A stretch of 64,000 bases of DNA from Tubulanus polymorphus (taxonomy: Eukaryota; Nemertea; Palaeonemertea; Tubulaniformes; Tubulanidae), in NCBI RefSeq assembly GCF_964204645.1, contig NC_134031.1:19279307-19343306 (forward strand), read 5' to 3'. This document shows positions 49,701-60,865 of the stretch, in pieces. A program made the translations under genes and the position numbers. The notes below the pieces were generated by a model. That model saw nothing but the letters and a program-made list of their open reading frames with translations, did not search any database and was not told the origin of the DNA. Each line of letters begins with the position of its first letter. Position 1 is the first letter of the stretch.

Positions 49701-50534
49701 AGGAAAGTGAATACATGTTGTAATGATTATCGGTTACACCTCTTACAGATTGAGGATAACACTAATCTCCGTATATCGGTTATAATGACTTACTGCGGAA
49801 TTTTCGGAATTTCTGCGTTATTTTTGAACAATGATGATATTATTCCTGTACCGCGTCCGGAACTCAGTTTCTGCCGCTTCTCCGCGTTATCATCAGTTAT
49901 CGCTGACGATTCTAATTTTCTTTTTCTAGACGGTTCAGTTTTCAGTTTCGTCGCCTTCTTCTCATCACCACCTCTCGCCTGTTTCTTGTGTAAAATTGCT
50001 CGCCGCACTTGTTCATCCAGAGAATCATCTTCTATTTGTTTTTCTTTTTTCTTTTTTTTAATACGATCAAGCTAAAATAATGACCAATTCATCAATCAAT
50101 ATAAATTTGATATCGCTAAGGTCTAGATTTTCTGTAGTGCCCTTCCCAGAAATTGCCATAACAGACCCAGGCAGAAGCTTAAAACCTGTTCAATCATCAA
50201 AATCACGGGCGGAAGGAGGCCTGGTGGTGGCTAGTCTAGTACCTAGCCGTCGTTCCACAAACAACCGGCAACCGGCGGTGTAACAACGACTGGTAGTATT
50301 CAGTTCAGACTAGGTTGTGGCCTATCGGTCGTTTAAACCAATGTTACCCCGAGTATGTGGTTTGTGAAAATATCCGATCGTGAAACTAAACCACAGAAAG
50401 GTAGTGATTATACTTACCCGTGCCTGCTGAGATTTCAGCCTTTTTTTACTGTTCTTTTTTTCATCCCGTTCAGCACCAGTAAATGCTCCCTCAGATGTTA
50501 TATTTAACTGTATATAATTATCAGTATCACCCAT
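43713..50534 (-). CDS. DDX31: DEAD-box RNA helicase DDX31 (Dbp7 type)
   Basis: Sixteen exons: 50534-50418, 50071-49794, 49208-49130, 49049-48935, 48138-48029, 47945-47904, 47823-47759, 47453-47334, 46887-46554, 46125-45937, 45501-45443, 45302-45112, 44873-44816, 44728-44626, 44372-44201, 43839-43713; about 719 residues. DDX31 is a nucleolar helicase for large-subunit ribosome assembly. Motifs: F...DLHP-type Q-motif region ([11 protein letters not shown]), SQTGSGKT (I), PTRE (Ia), STPGR (Ib), DEAD (II, about residue 305), SAT (III), ARGLDLP (V), HRVGRTAR (VI). The family-specific [18 protein letters not shown] linker and a basic C-terminus with SEFGSGF support DDX31 over other DEAD proteins. 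An Asp-rich insert lies in exon 10. All phases fit except exon 11, which I count as one base short (see findings). A CCAAT box (minus strand) lies near 50772. Confidence 0.93.
46230..46495. mobile_element. Short inverted-repeat element (CAGGGTGGC family)
   Basis: The left end is CAGGGTGGCAACTTT and the right end, complemented, CAGGGTGGCGCCATTT. The interior carries 'ttccctgacttttta', 'ccccgactg' and similar words found at 5590-5960 and 40800-41012. Lies in DDX31 intron 9. Probably a non-autonomous DNA transposon. Confidence 0.6.
47527..47690. mobile_element. Short inverted-repeat element (AGGGTCCCTAC family), copy 4
   Basis: The left end GTCCCTACAGACCAG and right end TCATAGGGACCCAA enclose words shared with copies 1-3 (TTTCTAA.TATTGCCTATTTCTCAAA, GGAGTTT, AATTTCAAGCACCTT). 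Lies in DDX31 intron 7. Confidence 0.55.
49391..49672. repeat. 95-bp tandem repeat in DDX31 intron 2
   Basis: 'ctaagatttcaaat' recurs at about 49393, 49488 and 49583, giving a 95-bp period over three units, each ending in 'tcttcaataattcaattcaggat'. The third unit is partly diverged. Non-coding. Confidence 0.8.
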
Positions 50535-50765
50535 ATCTCTTTTCTTATTGTTTCAGTTCGGTCTAGAACAAGTTATGCTCTCATTTTTCATATAAAATGA
50601 ATTATTAAAAGATACCCATGCGTGCATATATATTTTAGGACATATCTTATTATAGGACGGCTTTCAGCTGTATTGTTCATTGAATTGAATTGCTAGGTGG
50701 CGTTAGCAGCTGGTACTAATATTTCAGCGCGGTCCCGGGCCAGTGCTCGTCTCGAATCATTGATG

Positions 50766-50778
50766 TAATACGATTGGT
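50766..50778 (-). promoter_or_regulatory. CCAAT box, DDX31 promoter region
   Basis: The minus strand reads CGACCAATCG about 235 bp upstream of the DDX31 start codon, next to a GC-rich block (gcgcggtcccgggcc). There is no TATA box, as expected for a housekeeping gene. Confidence 0.35.
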
Positions 50779-50989
50779 CGCGTTATTCGATTATTCTTTT
50801 GATTTCTACTATACTTTCATTTGTGGATTTGGGTCTTATCAATCAAATGTCAAAACAGTCACGACGCCTGAGAAAAATAAATGGTCACCGCACCTTCACC
50901 AATACCACAGAGGCTCGTAATTGAAGTACGAGCCCCTGTGACAAATACGAACTTCATACGTACCCGACCGGCGCGTTAGTCTCTTGCAA

Positions 50990-51150
50990 GGGCTCTGTGG
51001 TGTAGCACTTAGCATCCTCGGTTGGCAAAGTACTGATCCTCTGTTCTTCCATGCGCAGGACTTAGGGTCAACTGATTTTTTTGTATGCCACTGTCGCCCG
51101 AACCTTTGCCGAATCGTACATCATCCCAATCCTGGAACTCGGGTGTCTGA
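50990..51150 (+). repeat. Possible tRNA-derived SINE head
   Basis: 'ggctctgtggtgtagcactt' followed by 'agcatcctcggttggcaaag' resembles the 5' half of a tRNA with a weak A box; a canonical B box does not follow at the right distance. Only suggestive. Confidence 0.3.
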
Positions 51151-52710
51151 GACCTTGACCTCGTGTTCGGGTGGAAAAATGAATAAAGAACTATTTGGGT
51201 GCAATAAAGAATTGGCCTCGAAAATTCTTGGCGACGGCACTTTCTATTTGTGCGGCGAGTCTGCACAACTACACGAAAGAAGACGAAGAAACTACAGCAA
51301 ATTAAAGACAAAATAAACACTATATTTTACATTTTGCTCTGGTAAAATAAATAATATTCACACGTCCCAGAATTATTTATCACGAATAGAACATCATATC
51401 ATTATCGTAATGTATACCCATACAATCCCCGGGTAGCAGTCGTGTCTGTCTCATACGGATAGATATACTGACAGATTGGCCAATATGGCTCTCTTTCGAT
51501 AGTTTCCGACCAGAAGATACATTCCATAGATACAACTGGCTGTAACATATTATCACATGCGTTTGGCGTCAGACCGTTTGGGATTTATATCTTCTTCCTG
51601 ACTAGAATAATTACTAATTTTTTTTACACAACTATATCCTTTCTCCATTTCGTATTAGACGTGAAATAATATAGCAGCACATTATACAATCAGCTTTTCT
51701 ATATACAGATTTCATTTCGCTTTTTGAAAGAGAAAATGACGATGGTATGCCTATCGCTTAAAGACAAGATTTTCAGAGGAACAGCCTAATCTTAATTGGT
51801 ATTTCATCTGATCGTGCGTCAGTTACAGATTAATTTGAATCAGATCTTCTAATAACTCCTTCAATGGAAAGCCAAAATATCACCCGTGTACAACATAACT
51901 TTTTCACGCCATTCGGAGATTAATGCCAAACGCACTTCTAAAATACAATTTAGGAATAAGATTCTGTACGTAGTAAATCCGCTTAGATCCGTGTTATGAA
52001 AGCGATTCAATTAGTTTCTGATTATGCGGGTAAAATGTTGTTCTCGGTGAACTCTAAATGAAACAGTTATGTCATGCATTTTGATAAAGAATAAAATCCC
52101 TTTTTGATTTTATTTTATAATCATATAAAGCACATGTAAATATTATGAAATATATCACCGTTCTGTTGCACATCAACATAGAAACTCTTTGATAGCTGAG
52201 ACAGTTCATTAACAACCTGGCGCCTATTCCGCATCACGGGTCTATGAAGAGCAACTCTATAACCACAGACACGAAGGAACACATTCTAAAATGACCCGTT
52301 AAGTTATACGCGTAAATAGCAAAATCGAACGCGGTGACATCACGATAAAAGTTCGAGGAAACTAGAAAAACATTTGACTTCTTTGAAATCCTTAGATTTC
52401 TACATAATAGAGTCAGTAATTCATGATGAATACGGTATGAGTAGGAGGCCGCTACTGATAAAGGCACACAGTTATATAGGGTCAGCTCGAGGGCATGTAG
52501 AAAAAGTAATGTTTATGTACATCCTACTGGTCATTTGTGTTTGTAATGGTAAGAGAGGAGTCGATAATGTGTTCCATATCTGCGTAATGTGGTAATTATG
52601 TGGATGAGACTTCCAATAGTGCTCGTTATTTTTCCTTTTTGTTGCGTGTTCTAATAAGATAAATTGGGCTGGATGCCAGGACAGGTTATGACAGGCTCGG
52701 GTAATTGTTC

Positions 52711-52958
52711 CGAGGGCGGATCCAAGGGGAGGGTGCAAGGCCGGGGTGCGCACCCGCTTAAGAGTGCCCTGAAATTTATGGGAAAATGAAAATAATTAAA
52801 CTTATACCTAAATAATTTTAAAAGTCTAAATTCATAAGCTTGTGTGTGAATTTCCCAAAAATATATTAATGTTTCCAGATGAGCTTTCTTTTGGAGTGCC
52901 CTTTTCATCTTATGATATGCCCTATTTGGGGTGCACCCCGTCCCTGAATCCGCCACTG
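52711..52958. mobile_element. Short inverted-repeat element (GGCGGATCCA ends)
   Basis: The left end reads GGGCGGATCCAAGGGGAGGG and the right end, complemented, AGTGGCGGATTCAGGGACGG. Both are followed inside by GGGGTGC-type sequence and 'gagtgccct'. The interior is AT-rich and non-coding. Such GGCGGAT(C/T)CAGGG ends are common on animal non-autonomous DNA transposons. Confidence 0.6.
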
Positions 52959-53018
52959 TATTCAACCAGAGAAAACAGTCATACGAATTAGCTTCGAATC
53001 TGGGATCTTGTTGTTGCG

Positions 53019-53184
53019 GGCGCAGGAAAACCCTGTTAGTGCTAACCGTGGTTCGGCGTAAATGGACGCAGGAAAACGCTGTTAGCGCTAACCATTGTCT
53101 TCGTGTGGCCTCTTATTTTAAGCTGTTTAGCCTAAATCGGATAAGCACTAACCACGGTTAGGCTAACAGAGTTTTCCTGCGCCT
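53019..53184. mobile_element. Hairpin element with internal duplication
   Basis: 'cgcaggaaaaccctgttagtgctaacc' at 53021 is repeated directly at about 53069 and once more in inverted orientation at 53145-53183 (ggttaggctaacagagttttcctgcg). The element can fold as two alternative stem-loops. Confidence 0.6.
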
Positions 53185-53944
53185 GTCTCGGTTGGTAGTT
53201 ATGATTTAACTAGGAGTCTCCGACTTCTAGAGACATTGAAAATGTGTCTTACAAAGAATAGTTGCGTCTAACTGTACACGCGCACGACAGGAATCGAATC
53301 CTAGTAGCGGTACTTTCTCCTATTATTCTTCAGCATTTCGGTGATTTCCCCAAAACTGAATCAGTCTTATATCGGTTCAGCTTTCCCAAACGGGTTACGA
53401 TGTGGGCTAAACCCGAAAGTTGTATATTGATGTATAGCTGAAAACATCTAGTAGCGTAAGATTTGTTAATAGAAAATGTGACGTTTGATGAATACTTCAG
53501 AAAAGGAAAGGTTTAGCGAGCTTGATACGAATTTCAGATACTACGAAAGATTGTGTCGTTTTGTGACCATTTTAGGAATGAATACTAATTTTAAATAATG
53601 ATATTTTGCACAGAAAATCCATGAAATTACGCTGTTTGTTTTAACTGAGACGATAGAACCTGTTTTAAAATGTTGAAAAAACCACTGAAATTCACATTTC
53701 GATTCTCAGTATATATTCAACATTTGACTTTTGAGCATTCTTCACATTTTAATCCGAGATTCGATCGATTCTTCTCCAAGATCAAATATTATTTTCAGGC
53801 GCATGAGAAAGTCGTCTGCGGAACTAGCTATGATACAAGCAGACTGATTTCACGTCTTTAGAGATCATCAGAAACAAGTAAATATACGATATATACACCC
53901 GAAGAGAGATCACCATTCAACCATCAATTAACACAGTTCGCGTT

Positions 53945-54496
53945 TCAGTGATTTTTTCGCCTCGATTTTAATCTTTTGCGACCTTTCCTTAGACGTTGGC
54001 GCTTGTTTTGTCTATTTTTATTTTTCGATCGCCGACGTCTTGCTCGAGTATTTCGCGCCATTTCCTCGGCAAACGTCCACAATCGATGGCAAATTTCGTA
54101 ACTTTCGCCTCTGCCCAGACGACAATGTACGTCACAGCGCGCTGAAATACGACGGCTGTATAATTGTTTACAATGTGAACACATAATCTTGCACAGGCCT
54201 TCGCTCGTTATATGTAAGCGTCCACTACCGTACTCTTTGACCAGATCGCTATATTGTCTGTGGTAGCCCGAATTTTGTATATCGTCACTTATTTGAGTAG
54301 CATCAGTGGGCCGACTCTGCGGCGGTTGATTTGGCTGATGGTTGTTGTTGTTGTTGTTGTTGCTCGCTGGTGGATGATGAGTTGTATGGTGCTGTTGATG
54401 CCGTTGCCCGTGATGGTGATTGTGGTGACCTGGTCTTCGCTCCCGTGATTGCAGGTACGCCATGCCAACGATGGCCAGCCACAACACTTTTATCAT
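53945..54496 (-). CDS. Secreted six-cysteine protein, eclosion-hormone-like
   Basis: 183 residues. A likely acceptor (TTTGCAG) sits one base before the ATG at 54496, so a 5' UTR exon lies upstream. Residues 1-15 form a signal peptide (VLWLAIVGMAYL core). Residues 23-60 are His/Gln/Asn/Pro-rich with a seven-Asn run; 61-100 form an unremarkable linker. The Cys domain is C102, C106, C109, C121, C125, C136, that is C-x3-C-x2-C-x11-C-x3-C-x10-C (LCKIMCSHCKQLY ... CDVHC ... EIC). Insect eclosion hormone has C-x3-C-x2-C-x12-C-x3-C-x10-C, also with CK after the third Cys. The last 35 residues are almost entirely Arg/Lys/Asn. Eclosion hormones are secreted neuropeptides that signal through a receptor guanylate cyclase. 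The family assignment rests on Cys spacing and signal peptide; the low-complexity spacer and basic tail are not typical. Another cysteine-rich secreted family remains possible. Confidence 0.6.
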   Translation of the reverse strand: MIKVLWLAIVGMAYLQSRERRPGHHNHHHGQRHQQHHTTHHPPASNNNNNNNHQPNQPPQSRPTDATQISDDIQNSGYHRQYSDLVKEYGSGRLHITSEGLCKIMCSHCKQLYSRRISARCDVHCRLGRGESYEICHRLWTFAEEMARNTRARRRRSKNKNRQNKRQRLRKGRKRLKSRRKNH

Positions 54497-56224
54497 CCTG
54501 CAAAGAAAACAATACAACAATTACACATTTAATCTACTCTACGCCATCTCTTTCTTTTTCCTATTTCTAAAATATGATTATATCATATTCATTGTGCCTG
54601 GATGATCGGGGAGTGTCACTGTCAGCCCCTCCCCACGCAACGCGCGAGGATCGTACAACACGCGTGAAAGGTCTATACATAGTAAATAATCACTTGTCAT
54701 TTATTTTTATCTTTAAGGATTCGTGCAACTTAAGCTCGTACACAATTCTGAAGCTACAGCTAAAAGTTAAATCCTCAATCTCAAGCGACTGCCTTCTCTT
54801 TCTGGCGAAGCCGCCCCCGCAAAAATGCGCACGTGTTACGCATAATATAAAACACACATGGGTTAATATGCTAGCCCATCGGCGGCGTATCAATCAGAGA
54901 AGTGTCGCTTCTTTCCGCGCAATAAATGATTCAAATTTGAAATTGAATTACAACTCCGTCTTTGCACAAGTTCATGTTTAATTCCGGTAAATTATTGTCA
55001 GTAGCGCAGAACTTCGCCAAGTCGAAACAAGGTTACCGATTATACAATAACTTCGCCTATATAACAATGCCAGAAAAATTATACATTTTTTCTGAGATGT
55101 TTCCATCCAGATATATATTTTAGGTGCTCAGCAGAGACGCATTTTGTTTTCTTTCTGAATCCATGGAAATATTACCGAGAAGTTAACTCTATATTAACAT
55201 GCTTTTAGCGTCGTTTATCGATGAAATGCGTACAAAAGTTCGGGCGTATCGCATGACATTCTCCACACACCATTTTAAGTGCTTTAATACCTAACCGACA
55301 GCACTAGTCATTAAGGTGGAGTAGATCATGAAATTTATCTCACAGTTTGTCATCTTTCTCTCTTAAATAATTATGGTAACTAACGATACATTTTGCTTTC
55401 ACATCAATACCAGTGTACTAACTCTTACTCTTAATGAATCTTAGATATCTTTTTGAAATGGGATTCTCGTACGAAAGACCTTAGTAAAAAATGTTCCCAC
55501 TCGACGGTCACTCGAGACAATTATTACAAGCGGCGTGGTTTACTCCCGCCCACAAAAAAAGTCATTCCGGTTTGGATTTCTTCGAGCATAGCTAACTTAC
55601 ACCTTCAGAAATTTGATGCCAAGGACATGACATTCATCTATATAAATATGTCATTATTTTCTTGTATGTATTGCATTATTATGTACAATTTTAAGATAAG
55701 ACAGTGCTCAGTACGATTAGACAGTCCCTACAATCCACACTATTTAAAGAATACACTTATCAAACAATATTGACATTAGCGAAAGCAGCTTTTGAACCTT
55801 AATAATTGTACCCCAAACCACTAAATTACCAGTATCATAACTATAACGTATTGCTGTCAGTTTAGATTTGTGTAATAGGGTCGGATTTTGTATACAGTCA
55901 CGATAAAATGGAAATGATGAATGAATGACTTCTGCGACTTCTTCTAAAAAACATAACCGCGCACAAACGGGGCTGAAGTCAGCATAGTTTTTCCACTTAA
56001 AATGTTTTTCATACTTACCATGCTCTCGTTTATACGAACTATTCATTAAAAGAAAAATAGATTAAAAAGGAAAACGACAAGATATTAGAAACCAACAGAA
56101 CATTTGTAGTTAAAAGTTTCTTTCAAAGTAAAAATTTGTCAATATGTAACTTCGAAGCTGAATAGAAATATTTTACGAATTTTACTTACTGCCATGATAG
56201 CGATTTGAACATGTTCGAAATTGT
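54497..56224. other. Upstream region of the eclosion-hormone-like gene
   Basis: Should contain the promoter and 5' exon of the minus-strand gene. A minus-strand frame at 56046-55744 (starting MNSSYKREHGKYEKH) is open and not low-complexity but matches nothing I know. No other coding signal. Confidence 0.4.
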
Positions 56225-56605
56225 CTAGAATCGAATATTCTGATGGTTCCCTGGTAATCGAAGAGGTTTTGAATTATCAGTAATAATCCGCGCCAGTGAC
56301 CCAAACGAGTATATGAATGTTTCCTTAACGATTTCGTATTCAAATATTTTCAAAATCCTCCCGTCGCAATCCGTGTTTTCGAAATGAACACTTTTGAAAA
56401 TCGGCCGGTTGTATTTATACGGACCGGCTCGTCGGTGCAGCCGATAGCTGACGTTGGCTCCGGGCTCGATACCGATCCCGCCATTATTGTGGGATATCGT
56501 CTGTCCAAACACACCCGTCGCAGTATCCATTGAAAAGACCAACAAGCCTGGAGGAATCTGTTTCAAAATCGGGTAAATATACCACCCTGGCGGTGGTTGA
56601 ATTTT
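56225..56605 (-). CDS. Hypothetical open frame, possible terminal exon
   Basis: About 120 codons open to a TAG at 56225, including PPGWYIYPILKQIPPG, GVFGQTISHNNGGIGIEPG and GRILKIFEYEIVKETF. Amino-acid use looks protein-like (many Gly, aromatic and charged residues spaced as in a beta-rich domain). There is no ATG near the left end and no convincing splice acceptor, and I cannot assign a family. It may be the last exon of a gene whose other exons I missed, or a chance frame. Confidence 0.35.
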   Translation of the reverse strand, partial: KIQPPPGWYIYPILKQIPPGLLVFSMDTATGVFGQTISHNNGGIGIEPGANVSYRLHRRAGPYKYNRPIFKSVHFENTDCDGRILKIFEYEIVKETFIYSFGSLARIITDNSKPLRLPGNHQNIRF

Positions 56606-59600
56606 AGATTAAAATGTCACAGACACCGAAGACGTCATTTGAATTGTGACAAACATGTTCTAAATACAATTTTATCCAGTTTCCCCAGTTGCCGGTCACG
56701 GATACGAAGAGATCACGAAAGAAACGATAAAAAGAACCAAAAAGATTATAGCCATTTAAGAGGATCGATGACATTGGTTCCACAGCCGAGTCAAGAATAC
56801 CCTAAACGATCTAAATGGACTTAACCAGATCATGAAACCTAATATTCGAAATATATTCATTCTAACTGGCTCTAAATACCGCTGTTTTTGTTATTTACGC
56901 ATTAGTTCACAAATATAGGTTTATGAAAGGGGAAAATTAACAGGCTTTGAGATTAATAGTTCGTTAATGATTTTACAAGCGGAATACTTATTTTATGAGT
57001 GGCCGACGTGCGTCAGAAGTGCGCCTTATTGTTCAACGAGAATTAGTAGTTCATGGAGGCCATAGAATGATTATGTATTTAGGATTTTATGTTTTTTAAA
57101 GTATCAAATGTTATCAACATTTCAACATGAACCCCAAAATAATACTTGATAATACTCGTAATCGTAATGAATTCATTTTCTTCGATTCAACATTTGAAGG
57201 AATTTATTATTTCTTGGCATTGTACTATTTTGTAGAAATGCAAGCCATCACTTGCGTAATCAAAATGTTGTCAATAAATTCATCTATATATTTGTCTACC
57301 TATCCACCAATCTATATATCTAGTCTATTTCCTCACAGAATCAGAATGATAGTGACAGTTCAATTCGATATATTGTCCCACGCATAAACACTATATATAT
57401 ACTCTAAATATATACTGTGTTATTTTCTAATTATTATGAGTTTCAAGCAGGAAAAATGCTGTCATCGTTAACGGATGGAAAATTAGTGTGGATGCATTTC
57501 AAGAAAAACACTATTTTTTAGACTTTTCTGACATGGGTTCGCATCGCATGCGTCTTCTGGGTAACTTGTTGACTTCAAGGGCCGCCAGAATAGAATAATA
57601 GAAAGTCACTGCTCCAGTTAGAAATACAGCGTTATCAAAAACAAAACCTCTACCTTAGAAATCATACATTATTGCAACACAAAACTCACCCAGTCATCAG
57701 ACAACGACACAAATTCATCGTCGCCAGTGAACATTGAGAAAACTGGAAGAACGCTAAATTAAAACCAAGATGGCATAGCGATGGTCGCGGTCAGTGTGCT
57801 GCTGGGGTAACTAATGACCGCACAAACCAAGACGCAGGAAGGGAGGTGTTATCGCCTGGTTAAGAAAAAGACCGGCAGATATTTATTGCTTCACCAAATA
57901 GTGCAATTCAAGGAAAATTCGGCACTTTTCATGACGTTCTTGATGAAAGATCGTCGAATCAGATTCAACACACACACGCACACGCACACTATAGCACCAC
58001 CCACAATATCCCGTACGAAACAATTAGCGTTCAGATTATAAATGATTTCTGTCACGCTCATAAACTGAAAGCCATTTTAACGAAGAAGACGAGTATAAAA
58101 GATTTCATTATGATTATCCGGTAGGCTTGACTTTATCGAAATCGACTGTCGCCCGCCTCGTGACGTCGTATGGATCGATCATGTCTACGTCTAAAAATGT
58201 TCTTCTTCTATAAAAATCAGTTCATAAATATCTCCCGAGCCACCAGTATCGAGGTTGTCGCACTCAAAATAGCGCGATCGCGTCGACTTCATCAACGCCC
58301 GGCCGGTATGATCCAGTTACAGAGTTGTCGCTCGATGTTTTACAGGAGTCTCCGATAACAATATCTTCTCAATCAGATATGTTTAACGCCTGCGGCTGTA
58401 TGTAAGAAGTGGCCAGGACGGCGTACTTATAAAATGAAATATTAATGAAATCTGCGGCTCAATAACCGGGGTCTACGCCTACGCTTTTCGTAATTTGAGT
58501 CGCATCACGAGATACCGTTGACTGTGACTCCGTATAATCATAAATTCTGATCAAATATACATATACAGGTGTGTCAATAAAATATATCGGTTTACAAATT
58601 CTGTCCGCTAATTTTTCTTATAGCCACGGTGCTAAAAGACAACGTTTAATAATGCATTGAGCTGCATCGTGTACATTTATATATAAATCACGGATTCTTT
58701 ACAATATTGACAATTTCTAACTCGAAGCGACGAGACTTTCAGAAAAAAACAGGTTTCATGTTTGCGCTATATTGGATCGGGGAGAGGCTGATCTTTGTAA
58801 AATAGTGTGACGGAGATATCCTAAATTAGAACGTCGTGTGCGAATTCGTCATGGTATCCATTTATAAAATGTCATTCGCAGATGATTTTAAGAATTCAAA
58901 TTACGTCTTACAGCGTCGGGTGTCGTCTAAACGCGGTAAAGCATTCTCGCCGTTAAAATACCGCAGATTCCTAACGTTAGGTAACCGTCCTCGTCACACC
59001 GCGCATTCGATCGGCTGCGTTAGTTTTTGGAAGCTGAACAAAATACGATAAAACGATTTGAATATTTATCCGTGGATCCCATATCGTAGATTACGCAAGC
59101 ATTAAGATATCATATGCATGTATATGACTGCAATTAACTGATATCAATCTCATTGTAGAGTTAACAAATAAAAACCCACAGTTAGATCTGTAAAAACAGT
59201 TTATTTCCCTTACAGTTTCTAGGCTTTAACTAAGCCTCATCATCAGAGGAACAAAAACAATAATTTGTTATTATCATTGTGTTTTTTGTCTCGACGAGAA
59301 AGTGATTAAAAACATTTCATTCTATGACACCGGTCTCAGCTGGTCAATTCCGGGCCCAGTTCCACTGTTCATGGTTAGAGGGTACTCTAATTTCAACCCA
59401 GACCTGTAAAAGCGTCCTGTAAGGAAAATTAGTTAACGTCTGTTGGGATTTATTTATATCAACGTGTATATACTATTACATATTCCCCGTTAATGAAAAT
59501 AGACATAGCTACAGGCACGATTGTGCATGGGCAAATCATGGCAAAGCACCCAATGATTGGGGTTTGATAATAATCATTAACTTTATGGCCGCAATTTTTA

Positions 59601-60071
59601 TCGTCAGTTCGGTTGTATAGCGATACTGAGCCCTCTCAATAGTACCACCATTACAGATGTTTGTATACCAACGCCGTTTATCGTTTCGGTTCTGGCTGAT
59701 TTAATTTGAGATAAAGGGTTCTTTGTGTGTCTTCCGATTATTCTCCGGAAACAACAGAATCCAAATGACTTGTTGACGTCGGCGCGGTAATACAAAAACA
59801 CCAGGGGCGAATATCGATGGGACTTATCAACATCAAGGTTGCTGTCAAAATGTCATACAGAAAAAAGATTTTGTCTATTATTGTCTTGCAGATTTTTAAC
59901 TTGAAAGCCATACATGTATATAGTGAAATATTCTAGTTTTACTGAAGCCAATGAAAATCTGGCGAAAAAACATCAGATTTCTTTTTCTGAACTCTTTCTT
60001 GATTGCGGCGTAAAGTTCTCAATTTAAAAAAGGATTCAGATGAGATTCGTGTCATTACATTTTGATCTACA
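56606..60071. other. Intergenic, no firm gene
   Basis: A plus-strand stretch after CCCCAG at 56687 is open in two frames (one ends at 56824) but is not recognised. A CA-type microsatellite lies at 57967-57990. The hammerhead-like motif at 59215-59246 is described under findings. Nothing else stands out. Confidence 0.45.
57967..57990. repeat. CA microsatellite
   Basis: (ca)n with two g interruptions (acacacacgcacacgcacac). Confidence 0.8.
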
Positions 60072-60210
60072 GGGGCCAGTTGCTCGGTCGTGACTTAATC
60101 CAATAGTGGTCTTAAATCTTAAGACTGGTCTTAAGTTATTAGATTGGTTATGGAACTAAGTTAGTCTTAGGCAGGTCTTAAGTCCAAGCCATGACTATGC
60201 AACCGGCCCC
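60072..60210. mobile_element. Short palindromic element (GGGGCYGGTT family), copy 2
   Basis: Ends GGGGCCAGTTGCTCGGTCGT and, complemented, GGGGCCGGTTGCATAGTC. The interior is filled with self-complementary 'cttaagactggtcttaag' type sequence. Same family as 1549-1676; total 139 bp. Confidence 0.6.
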
Positions 60211-60699
60211 GATCTGGATTCAGTTCCATCTATAGTTGTCAATAAAGTTTGATTCTAGAGTCTTAAGTTCATTTCCGATGTCCCAATCCTTGGGTCAAAT
60301 CTTAACCGAAATTCATGGATTTAAATGCTGGGTTCATAACGTAGGTCGTTCGTTTTTCATCATTATCGTAAAAGGATCAAACTTTTTTCGTTTGCACTCC
60401 TTGAACCATCATTTTCGGAGTGAATGATAATTCGAAGCTGTTTAATCTCTTCTACACTTGTTCGAAAATGGTAATTCAATTATCAAATACATAATATCGT
60501 CTCCCACAATGCACAGACTTGCACTGCGTGTAATGATTTAATCATTGTCGAAATCTGCAGCATAAGATTATCACCTAACAACATTTTCGAAAACGTTGCC
60601 CTGACTCCCAAAGATGCAGAGTATCTCTCAAATAAACATTGGAATGAGAAAATTTAATATCAACTCCCCATAATGATCGGTAAGTGCCGAGTGATCGAG

Positions 60700-60865
<166 letters not shown>

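Larger units (their letters stand above)
50780..53944. other. Intergenic between DDX31 and the eclosion-hormone-like gene
   Basis: No conserved coding region. 50984-51316 is open on the plus strand but its left part (gctctgtggtgtagcacttagcatcctcgg) looks like a tRNA-derived SINE rather than protein. Two hairpin elements at 52711-52958 and 53019-53184 are listed separately. The 3' UTR of the secreted-peptide gene may extend into the right end. Confidence 0.5.
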
